Of a DNA stretch of 64,000 nucleotides, positions 54,503 through 64,000 are shown piece after piece. The notes beneath the pieces were generated by a model. The model worked only from the letters and a program-made list of their open reading frames with translations, was not told the DNA's origin and searched no databases. The stretch is taken from the NCBI GenBank assembly GCA_024195265.1, contig JAJLRJ010000013.1:17554021-17618020 (forward strand). The letters are read 5' to 3'. Positions within the stretch are counted from its first letter, which is position 1; each line of letters opens with the position of its first letter. A program made the translations under genes and the position numbers. The DNA comes from Dendrophyllia cribrosa (lineage: Eukaryota > Cnidaria > Anthozoa > Scleractinia > Dendrophylliidae).

Positions 54503-55280
54503 GGCGGCTGAACACAGTTTGCGCGCGCTCTTCAATTTCAGCTGCTTACGTGAGTCAGCGCGCGCAGAGTTTTGAGAAAAACAAACGTGGCGCCTGTTCA
54601 GCGATCATTTTTTTTTGCTCAGCGTGGATCGCGAAAGTCTTGTTTTTCGTCTTAAAATCAACAATTTTTTGTTGAATCAATAGATAATATATAGAACCAT
54701 TGAAGAAATACACTGCCTTTTTGCTCGTTTTTGTCTTCGGATCGAGAACCCAGTCAAATGCAACGCATGCGCAGTTGACCAAAAAATTGTGACTGGATGT
54801 TTTAGCGACTTTCCTCGGAAACGTGCTGATTTCTACAAAACTACTCATTAGAATTTCACGAAATTTGGCACAATAATAGTTTTGAATATGCCGAACTAAC
54901 CTGCCATCAAAAATTTGAAATCTAACAGAGGAGAGTTTTACAAAACGCAAACATATTAAACCACAAATTACGGAAGATCCCTCTGTCAAAATTACATGAG
55001 ACCAGTGTTAACATGCGAATATTTTTACGAGTTTACTGGAGACAAATGATGAACAAAATCTAATGACTAGATTTTCTGAAAATAAAAGAAACCAAATATT
55101 GCAGGCTGATTTTCAATCCACCGTGTTGCCATGGCAACACCTTAAAAGCTCAACAAAAATATCAAAATATATAGCTTGTTGCTTAATCGTATGCCTCGCC
55201 AATTTTGGGCGCCCAGACGTTAGTGGTTTTAAAATGACAATGAATGACGCATAGGTACAGTGAAACTGTGTTCAGCCACC
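54503..55280. mobile_element. piggyBac-like TTAA MITE, 778 bp
   Basis: TTAA (54499-54502) then GGCGGCTGAACACAGTTT; the right end AAACTGTGTTCAGCCACC is followed by TTAA (55281-55284). No transposase frame. Confidence 0.75.
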
Positions 55281-55298
55281 TTAAGCTTATACCATTAA

Positions 55299-55632
55299 CC
55301 CTATTCGGCCTGGGGGGGGGGGGGGGGGGGGGGGGGGGGACGTTTCCATGGCAACAAGATTTTGACAGCCATGTTTTTGGAAATTTTCATATTTATACCT
55401 TTGAATGAAGAAAAACAATGTTTATTGGTATAACTTTTGTATTTTTACGTCATATATTTAGCGTTTATTTATTGGTTTTGATTAATTTTGCGTCAATTTG
55501 GACGGTTTTTAAGAGGTTTTAAAAAAATTCAGATATCCAAGACGGCGGATCCAAGATGGCGGCCGTATAACTAATTACCTAATAACTACGTCATATGATG
55601 TCATCGTTCCATCCGTTCCAGGCCGAATAGGG
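55299..55632. mobile_element. piggyBac-like TTAA MITE, 334 bp, with G-tract
   Basis: TTAA at 55295-55298 and 55633-55636. TIR CCCTATTCGGCCTGG / CCAGGCCGAATAGGG. A ~28-G tract follows the left TIR. It shares the internal blocks of the 2.3 kb element at 59211 in inverted order. Confidence 0.85.
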
Positions 55633-56387
55633 TTAACAAAGTATGTAATTTCATATCTTTCGCGTGTTATATATTCAAATCTGTAACGTTTTTTCAGCGT
55701 CCTATTTTTATCCATTCAGCTTATACTACAAACAAAGTATGTTATTTCATATCTTTCGCGTGTTAGTATTCAAATCCGTAACGTTTTTTTCTTTTAGTAC
55801 GGTTATACCCTGAAGAAGAACGGCCGTGACGTTCGAAATTAATCGGTTAAAAATATATTCCTTACTGTACGATCAGCCTTTCGTTTTATTTGTTTATAAT
55901 TATTTCTGCTGATCAGATCCTTCGCAAGGACCCAGTACTTCCAATTTGTCGAGTGGTCCTTTTATTTACAAATTGTATACAAATTCGCCGACGTGAAATT
56001 CAAAAACAACGTCTCCTACAACTTCGGATACGGCAAGGGCCAGGGTAGCAACTTCACGGATTCCTGCCGCCATCTTGGCGAAGTTAACCCGAGTTACATA
56101 AAGAAAGCCTGGTAATGATTATCCCCAGGCCAAACCGCGTTTCAACCAAGTCAGAAAAGGGTTCTATTGGGACATCTCAACCAAATCAATCAAAACTGGT
56201 TTAGGTTGAAACGGTTGTCCCCAAAAGAACACGCCCTAAGAATCAAGAGGAATAATTTCACCCGAATGAATCAAAGAGAACTTTGTATAAACCCGATGAA
56301 AAAGAATAAGCCAACTCTGTTTGCTCCTTTCCATCTAAGCTTTTAAATTGCTTGTATAATTATGAAATTGTTTGTTATCAATAAATA

Positions 56388-57272
56388 TAGTTTGAACTTA
56401 AACAAAGTGCGGGTTTATTGTTTTAGCACGCGCATGTAATTGGCTGCTTTCTTTATTTTTCATAGGTGCTAATTTTCCATGCAAATTTAGTTCGATAATT
56501 AAAAACAATCAATCTGTTTCACACGAAGAGAACATTGTCTTTGTGAGTATTCAACTTTATTACATATAATCACAACACCCGAGTCTCAGACATTCGTCTT
56601 CACTCTCATCTTTTTTCCGTTCAAAGTTAACGTTTTTATACAATAAAAATGCACTTGTGTTGTCCGTTGTAGCAAGATGAACCAAGTACTTTAACCATGA
56701 TTCAGTCAGCTGTAAATTAAGTCTTTCTTGAACTTTTTGTTGCAAATCCATCCATACTGTCTTTAAATTAATGCGCTTCCTCGCCGCTTCATAATATACG
56801 ACCCATATTTTATCCTCTTCCATCATCATACAATCATGATGAAGTTGCGAGAGTTCATCCATCTGGCAAGCCTCGCAACAGGGTGTTGCTTCTTCGTACA
56901 CTAAGCGATTAATGTCTCCTTCTCTTCAATAATATATGTTATTATTAATAATATCTGTTATTTTGTTTCGCAGTATTTGAGCCTCGAGTTCAATCTCATC
57001 TACAAACAAATTACCAGTTCGGTATGCGCCAAACATGATTTCTACTCCCGTACTCAAATTAATCTCTCACAACTACTAAAAAAAATCTGCTTTTATACCA
57101 CCAATAATTATTTAACCAACAATCTTAAAATAATCACATTACGTCATTCTATCCCCCAGTGCGACTCTCGAGTTTAAAATAGATTATGTAATTCATTTCC
57201 GACTCCCCGTTCACTAAAAATAAATGATGATGTCATTTATTCCCGACTTCCCATTGACTTAAAATAGATTAC
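56388..57272 (-). repeat. Right ~0.88 kb inverted repeat of the virus-like relic
   Basis: Reverse complement of 47878-48700 with scattered differences, including a short duplication (ATAATATCTGTTATTATTAA) not in the left copy. Confidence 0.85.
56560..56901 (-). pseudogene. TIR-encoded small CxxC/HxxC protein, right copy
   Basis: Counterpart of the gene at 48140. Here the upstream ATG and the first ~35 codons (MFGAYRTGNLF ..., about 57033 downward) are intact, but a small duplication introduces TGA before the cysteine motif CCEACQMDELSQLHHDC. The C-terminus is longer (RKKDESEDECLRLGCCDYM). The two copies are thus damaged at different places. Confidence 0.55.
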
Positions 57273-57967
57273 GATTTGTATTACTTTATTTTTAAAAAGC
57301 GAAAAAATAAAACACATTTTTCTAGTGATGTCACCTTTATTAATTCATTGAACTTTGTGATAAAATGCCCGACCATTTTTTTAGTAAACTCGCATTCAGC
57401 ATCGATCCTTTGTTTGTCAAAGTACAGCTTAACCTCAGTTTGAAAGATTGCTGAACACGGTAACACGACGTCAAAACCTTTAATGGTCTACTCGAGACTA
57501 AAGAAAATTAATATCATTAATTTATAATTTTTTGTATTTAAGCTTAAAGAATTTTCGCTAATTTTCAATACAAAAATGCATTATACCCAATACCACGTTT
57601 TTTAATAACTGAAAACTACGAATGATGCCTTGTTTGGAAGCGCCGTCGTTTACACGCTTTCTATTTCACTTTTTTTATAAAACAAAATGGATCGGACATC
57701 TTCATTCGCCTTGTCCAAGTTATGTTTCATAAAAATCAATTAGTTGTTTTTCTGAACATTGCTTTGATTGGAATATAACTGGGCACTGAGATTTTTAAGG
57801 ACTTAAACAAACAAAGCGCGAGTTAGCCGACTAAACGCAATTTTTAGCTTTACAAAAATGTTTGCTGGCCTTTCCTTGGATTTTTATTCCAAAACGATGT
57901 CTGTTTGTTTTCACCATTGAAGTATCGTCTGAATTTCAGTTAAAAAATTAAGTTTTTATTCATTTAA

Positions 57968-58013
57968 CCCTATTCAGCCTGGGCTTTTTTTTTGAGTTCC
58001 TGAGCCTGGGGGT

Positions 58014-58044
<31 letters not shown>

Positions 58045-58100
58045 GGGGGAGGGGGAGGAGGCACTGAATTTCTGAAGAGTCTGCGCGAGTTCCGCATGAT
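57968..58100 (+). mobile_element. Solo left end of the G-tract TTAA MITE family
   Basis: TTAA (57964-57967) then CCCTATTCAGCCTGG and a long G tract (58016-58043 and beyond). No matching right end was found before the LINE starts. Confidence 0.6.
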
Positions 58101-58208
58101 CGGACGTGTTTACTGAGAGGAGCCTGATCTACCTTTATTTTTCTAATTTCCCTGGTATTTTCGACCGTCAATTACATCTTGGAGCGATGCAGTATATCGA
58201 TAACTTCA

Positions 58209-59045
58209 ATGGAATCGAAAAGTCGTAAAAACAAAAGGGGAGCTAGAGGTTCGATGGAAGAAGAAACCAACGCTGCGAAACGTTCCAATATGGCGGATAG
58301 TTGCGAGGAGTCAGAGTTGGACGCCTCTTCACTCGAGCCAAGCCTAACTGACATCAAGGAGATGTTTGTTGACATATAAACTACAGTTACAACGATACTC
58401 AAGAAAAATCAACAACTCAAACAGGAAATAATGGAGCTGAAAGCCGCCCTCAACGCCAACCAAAGGGAAACTGAGAAACGCAAAACACAGCTAACATAGG
58501 CCGAGAAAGCAAACGACACCTTGCAAAACGAGCTGGAACAAGCAAGGCACAAGCTTTATAGACAGATCACGGAAGAGACAAACAGACTTGACGAAAAATA
58601 CGATGAGCTGGAACAATATTCGCGCAAAAATTATCTGGAAAGTGTTGGAGTCCCTGAAAGCGCGTATACATCCACGGAGGAAGTTGTGATCCGCATAGGA
58701 GAAGCTGTGAACGTCAATATCAACCCAGAAAGCATAGAAATATCTCATAAGCTGAAACGAAAGAACAGCAGTCCTATAATCGTAAAATCCTTAAGCCACA
58801 AGGCGAAGTCGCGACTTTATAAAGCGAGAACCAAGCTAAAGGGCCTAAAAGTGTCTGACATCTTTCCAAGTTACGCCAACGCTTCTCTTCAAAAACAGCG
58901 TGTATACATAAACGAGAATCTGACGGAATACAGGCGAAAGTTGTTTTGGAAAGCAAATCAGAAGAAAAAGAATAACATGATTATCAGTGCTTGGAAAATC
59001 GATTATAAACTTTTCGTGAAAACATCGAAGATCTTTGAAAGTTAA
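58209..59045 (+). pseudogene. LINE ORF1 (L1/Tx1-like), two in-frame stops
   Basis: One frame of ~278 codons interrupted by TAA (58377) and TAG (58497). The N-terminus is low-complexity and charged. The middle is a coiled coil (QNELEQARHKLYRQITEETN). The C-terminal block (ELEQYSRKNYLE, VGVPE, EEVVIRIGEAVNV, IEISHKLKRK, SRLYKARTKLKG, VSDIFPSYA) is the nucleic-acid-binding region common to cnidarian L1-like ORF1 proteins. The protein coats LINE RNA. Followed by the 2.3 kb TTAA element, then ORF2. Confidence 0.75.
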
Positions 59046-59210
59046 TTGACCACTGAACAAATGAAGGGATAACGGACTGGATTACTGAGAGTAGGAACTC
59101 TTAAAACAGGTTTGTTTTTAAATTTGGTGTTGGTTAATTTTGTTTTGATTTGCTTTTTCGTTGCTCATTGTTATTATTATTGTAGGAGAGAGTAAAGGAA
59201 CTACTCTTAA

Positions 59211-59267
59211 CCCTATTCAGCCTGGGCTTTTTTTGAGTTTCTGGGCATGGGGGGGGGGGCACATTGT

Positions 59268-59299
<32 letters not shown>

Positions 59300-61405
59300 T
59301 TCGTAGCTTCAAGAACATTAAGGCTATGACAATGAAACCTAGAAGGTACATAGTACGTCCAAAACTGTCTCTTTTGCGGTCCGCACAATGGAACGATGAC
59401 GTCATATGACGTAGTTATTAGGTAATTAGTTATACGGCCAACATCTTGGATCCGCCATCTTGGATTTCTGAATTTTTTTAAAACCTCTGTAAAACCGTCC
59501 AAATTGACGCAAAATTAATCAAAACCAATAAATAACGTAAATACAAAAGTTACATCGCGCAGAATGCCTATTGTTCTCGCGACATTTACTTACAGCGCCG
59601 AAAGTTTCTTGATCTGACATATCGCTCATTATTATTCATTGACGCTCAAAAAGCGGCTTAATTGATTGGTTGCCAGGCACGCACCGCTATACTCATTAAC
59701 TTGAAGTGGGCGGGCAAAGCAAACAATGAACGATGCGCGCTATTGTTGTCAGCTTTTGTTTCTTAAAATCATACGATTACCCGCATATTACCTGTATTTT
59801 TCAGCATCAGAAAAGACAAAATGAAAAGGGTTTGAGACTGCTCGATGCACATACAAAATCTAGATTGGTGTCAGCAAATGAATCTTCGATCAAGTTTTTA
59901 GATTGCCAGAAATTTTTTTTTGCAAAAAAAAAATAGGGCGAGCAACGATTGATCAAGAATCGCCGCGCTCGCCGTGCGGGGACACCAACATGAGATTTTT
60001 TTCAGTTCTTCGGCTCGATAATTTTGTTCGTTCCTCGTGGCTCACGCACTCGTCATTTTAAATCGATCGCCACGCTCTACACTCTTTTTGAACAGAAGTA
60101 AGCGGCGAGTGCTCTATGTCTGCAATCTTATAAATGATAAAGTATCACTATCTTCAAGTGCGCGAGTGCGAGCGAAGTGATTATGATCGATCGAACCCAA
60201 TCGCGCAATTAATCGAACGTTCGATTTGTTTCGATTACCAACTGATGACCAACTTATCGAAGTTAATTTACCATTTCCCCTTCCCCAGCCCCGTTATAAT
60301 AATGATTTATAATATGTCGCTGTTTCTTTTAACTTTCATGATTATCATCTGTAACAACAAGTAAGTGAAATTTGCATAACTCGAAAACTACAGCTTTAAA
60401 CCTTTTGTTTAAGACACCTCACCGCCATTGGCGCATTTCGATCCGGCAACATGCCTTTGTCTGTATAAATATACAGTGACTTCGCGAATTTACTGTGACT
60501 TCGCGAACGCAATCTACACCTGTGCTTGAAGTATTCAAATTTCGCGCGCGGACAGTTTTTGTACTTATTCAGATGATCATTAACAATTCAATAAGCTGTG
60601 TTTAACAGATGACTGCATTTCTTCAATAGAGTTTTGCTAGCTATTGTTTGTTCATGACAACCATTGTCATTCCAAAGACAATGACCACACTCCAGAACAC
60701 GCGCGAATTTTGAACCTCAAATATTCTAGCGCAAAAAAACTACAACTTCATTTGCTCGGAATTTGAAAACAAAACGATCGACGTATAGGTAAGACGTCTA
60801 TCTGACAAAAGCCGCTCTATCATTCGAAGATTCTTGCTTATTTTGCGAGAAAATCAAAGTTCGAACTTGACAAGGGTGGTTTCCCATACTAGAGTAACCG
60901 TAATAACCACCATTTTCGAAATGAAAAGACTACAACTTATCCTCGTTCGATTCACTCAGTTTTTGGCTTAAATGGTAGAATAACCCTTAAACCACAAAAA
61001 GCCGCCCTATCATCTTAAGAAAGTCATATCTTATTACTTCAAAATTTTTGTTTTAGTCAGTGTACTTCACCAAATTCGCCCCTTTTCTCTGTAATTGCGG
61101 CGCTTTTATTGAACATTCATGCTTGAATAGTCCGCCGTGATGGCTCATTAATATGCGCAAATGTCCGGCCATTCTGCCCGATGATATTATTAAACATTGT
61201 TTTTCTTCATTCAAAGGTATAAATATGCAAATTTCAAAAAACATGGCTGTCAAAATCTTGTTGCCATGGAAACATCAAGTCACATGATCAAAAAATTGTC
61301 ATATGGAATTGTTGCCAGATCAATTTTAGGAAAAGTCACAAAGTTTGATGGCGTTTGAATACATATTAAATAAGTTATGAATGTTGAAAGTTAGCGCGGG
61401 CACTT

Positions 61406-61472
<67 letters not shown>

Positions 61473-61485
61473 AGGCCAAATAGGG
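59211..61485. mobile_element. piggyBac-like TTAA element, 2275 bp, inserted in the LINE
   Basis: TTAA at 59207-59210 and 61486-61489. TIR CCCTATTCAGCCTGG / CCAGGCCAAATAGGG. An 11-G run (59249) and a 30-C run (59270-59299) lie at the left, and a 63-C run (61410-61472) at the right. Inner flanks match the 334-bp MITE at 55299, so that MITE looks like an internal deletion derivative. No transposase frame found in 59560-61190. Confidence 0.85.
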
Positions 61486-61489
61486 TTAA

Positions 61490-63895
61490 ATGCATAAATC
61501 ACACAAATGTTCGGTAATGTCTTTAAAAGTAAGAGGTCTAAGAGATACTTCTAAAAGAAAAAGCATTTTTGTGTACTTAAAAGATCAGAAGGACGATTTT
61601 TGTTTTCTTCGGGAAACTTTTTCCAAACCAAGCGATGAAGCCATTTGGAGAAATCAATGGGGAGGTCCAATTTTCTTTTCTCATGGCACCTGTCACAGTA
61701 AAGGTGTTTGTATTTTGATCAACCGAGTGGTAAAGGAAAAGGTGATATACACATCCAGTGACACCTCCGGCAGAATAATTCTAATTAACATTACGTACAA
61801 TACTTTAAAATTATCATTTTGCAATATATACGCGCCAAACGACCACACACAACAACTGGGCTTTATTCAATAACTGAATTGCCTCTTAATTGACAAAGCG
61901 GAAATCGCAACTCTAATAGTAGGGGGTGATTGGAATTGTACCTTGGAAAAGAAAGACAAAAAAGGTGGTGTCCCCTGGAGGCCCACAGCGTAAAGGAATT
62001 TGGTCAAAATTACAATGGATAGTCTTGATCTAGTTGATATTCAAAGAACACCCCATCCGAAACACAATGCGTTCTCCTATGTGTCAAAGGCATTAGGTGT
62101 TAAATCATGGATAGACTTTTTTTCTAGTTGCTAAACGCTTCACAAAATTTGTTAAAAAAGTGGATATCCAAACCTCAATAGCGCCTGATCACAATGCAAT
62201 ATTTTTGTTATTGTCGTGGCCAGACGAGCACCCTCGTGGACCGGGTTTTGAAAATTCAATAATACTCTATTAAACGACGAGGAGTACACAACCAAAATTC
62301 GAGAATTATATCCTGAACTTCGCAAAAAGTACTCTTATGTAAATGACCAACAGCTATTTTGGGAACTGATGAAAATGGAAATAAGAACCATGACTATTTC
62401 ATTTGCTAAATAAAGGCACAGACAACTAGAAAGCGCGAGACAGTGATTAAAGAACAATTAGATGAGCTGGATAAAAAATCTGCAATAGCCAGAATCTTGA
62501 TAATATTGATCCTATCCTTAAACAATATGATGACCTTAAAAAGGAACTCCAACAACACTATGACAATAACGGTAAAGCTGCGATCTTCCGGTCTAAATGC
62601 CGATGGGTCGAAGAAGGAGAGAAAGCTACAAAGTAGTTCTTTAACTTAGAGAAAAGGAATTACAATCGGAAAACCATAAATTAAATTAAATTGGAGAATG
62701 AGGAAACAACCACAGATGAAAAGCAAATCTTGTCGATGATTAAAACGTATTGTAATGACCTGTATAATTCCAAAACAACCGAGACACAAGATAACTTCGA
62801 AACATTTACCGAAAACCTGGAGATCCCTAAACTTGAGGACGAGGAAAGGGATGAACTGGACGGCCCCTTGACACATGAAGAACGCAAAAAATCTTTGGAA
62901 CCGTTTCAAAATGGTAAATCACCAGGAGTGGACGGTCTGACCGTAGAATTCTCTAAGCACTTTTTTGATTTAATAGGATTAGATCTTTTAGCTAGCTGAA
63001 TAGAGCCTATGAGCTTGGGAGGTTATCAATCTCCCAGCGTCGGGGTATAATTACTCTTTTACCCAAAGAAGACGCTGAATTACTGCTCTTACAAAACTGG
63101 CGACCCATTACTCTACTCAACGTAGATTACAAAATAGCATCAAAAGCCATAGCAATGAGAATCGAGCCAATGTTGGCGAAACTTGTGCACCCTGACCAAA
63201 CCGGCTTTGTAAAAGGAAGGTATATTGGGGAGAATATAAGGCTAATATTCGATATAATGGAACAAACAAGGGTAAATAACATCCCAGGTATACTTATATC
63301 AGTTGATCTAAAAAAAAAGCCTTTGACTCGCTGAAATGGTCATGTATTCAGAGCACTCTTCAAAAATTCAACTTTGGTGATAGCATTAGAAAATGGATCA
63401 AAGTCTTCTATACAGATATTGAAAGTGCAGCCTTGAACAACGGCTTCGCTACGGACTGGCTTAAGCCTTCTAGAGGAGTAAAACAAGGATGTCCACTCTC
63501 GCCCTTTCTGTTTATCTTGACCGCAGAAATTTTATCAAATAAAACAAGACAAAACCCGACCGTCAAGGGAATTCGTATTTTTGGCTCTGAGGTCAAACTA
63601 AGTCAATTTGAAGATGACACGAACTTATTCTGCGGTGATTTGGCATCGGCCGAACAAGCTATAGACACAGTGAACGTCTTTGGTAAATTCTCCGGATTAA
63701 TGCTTAACGTAAAGAAAACAAAAGCCATCTGGCTAGGAAAATGGTCAAAAAATAGATCCAAACGGTTAGGGATGAAATGGGTGAACAGTCCAACAAAATT
63801 CCTAGGAATTTTTGTCTCTTATGATGAGAAAGGTAATAACCAGATGAACTTCATCTTGAAAGTGCAAAAATTACAAACGAATCTAGATACCGTAA
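61490..63895 (+). pseudogene. LINE ORF2 (endonuclease and reverse transcriptase), decayed, 3' truncated
   Basis: Frames in order: an APE-type endonuclease N-terminus (SLKVRGLRD, FCFLRETFSKPSDEAIWRN, CNIYAPN), linker, then the RT domain (LLQNWRPITLLNVDYKIASK, HPDQTGFVKGRYIGENIRL, ISVDLKK, GVKQGCPLSPFLFILTAE, QFEDDTNLF). Several frameshifts and stops occur (about 61870, 62000, 62410, 63000, 63320). The catalytic box reads FEDD rather than (F/Y)ADD. Homology stops near 63895 and a GCGCC-rich repeat follows. Confidence 0.85.
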
Positions 63896-63897
63896 AT

Positions 63898-64000
63898 GCT
63901 CGAATTAGCGCCCAGCTTCAAATAAGCGCCCCGCTTCAAATTAGCGCCCCTCCTAAGGCTCAAAATTTGTAATAAGCGCCCCCCTCCAAATAAGCGCCTC
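63898..64000 (+). repeat. AATAAGCGCCCC-type minisatellite at the window edge
   Basis: Repeats of CTTCAAATAAGCGCCCC and variants run from the LINE break to the end of the window. Confidence 0.7.

Larger units (their letters stand above)
53790..56234. mobile_element. Candidate TIR element carrying nested insertions
   Basis: GCGTGTTCTATTGGGGACAA at 53790 is mirrored by TTGTCCCCAAAAGAACACGC at 56215-56234, with similar GGTTGATT/AATCAACC inner sequence. CTAAGA flanks both sides. It includes a (TA)n tract (about 53852-53906), Penelope-like sequence and two piggyBac-like MITEs. Boundaries approximate; two separate MITE ends are an alternative. Confidence 0.45.

Noticed and set aside
54555..54989. 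144-aa minus-strand ORF
   Set aside because: Lies entirely inside a TTAA MITE and has no recognisable domain.
55800..55850. Hammerhead-ribozyme-like CTGAAGA ... CGAAA in the Penelope tail
   Set aside because: The core CUGAUGA is not matched and stem pairing is poor. Kept only as a Penelope-type 3' end signature.

Overview
The window reads as a stretch of invertebrate nuclear DNA, most likely from an anthozoan cnidarian (inference). Two kinds of evidence support this: spliced metazoan-type exons (a CUB domain, a fibronectin type III domain, a BEN domain), and a dense, nested load of Polinton, Helitron/Helentron, Tx1/L1-like LINE, Penelope-like, piggyBac-like and foldback elements. No bacterial gene organisation is present.

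Region 1, 386-17620: a 17.2 kb Maverick/Polinton (adintovirus-like) element, structurally almost complete. It has a 6-bp target duplication (AACCAA at 380-385 and 17621-17626) and ~123-bp terminal inverted repeats whose outer 73 bp fold into a hairpin. It carries about fifteen genes. These are a VLTF3-like zinc-ribbon protein, a two-TM protein, an unknown protein, a fibre-like protein, a packaging ATPase, a PPxY structural protein, penton-like and major capsid proteins, two small basic or hydrophobic core proteins, an adenain-like protease, a zinc-ribbon/PLA2 protein, a DDE integrase with chromodomain, a coiled-coil protein, an AT-hook/zinc-finger protein and a protein-primed DNA polymerase. 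Two breaks are visible: a 183-bp MITE splits the fibre gene, and an in-frame TGA interrupts the polymerase. The most striking signal is that neither the protease nor the integrase frame has a usable ATG. Each opens in the -1 frame inside the 3' end of the preceding structural gene, at a canonical slippery heptamer (A AAA AAG at 10591, A AAA AAC at 11923). This suggests a retrovirus-like frameshift strategy in a DNA element.

Region 2, 17.6-20.9 kb: gene-poor flank. Region 3, 20.97-38.6 kb: a decayed minus-strand Helitron Rep/helicase gene, split by a 12.65 kb insertion (24284-36929). The insertion has Helentron/Helitron2-type ends and lies exactly between two T residues of the interrupted gene. 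It carries a three-exon BEN-domain gene, a small two-exon reading frame, a repetitive ORF and several tandem or foldback repeats.

Region 4, 38.6-47.5 kb: MITEs, foldback elements and exons of a host-like CUB/FN3 gene. Region 5, 47.9-57.3 kb: a decayed element with ~0.85 kb inverted repeats, each carrying a copy of a small CxxC/HxxC gene. Inside it are remnants of small virus-like genes and several later insertions. Region 6, 58-64 kb: a degenerate L1/Tx1-like LINE interrupted by a 2.3 kb piggyBac-like TTAA element.
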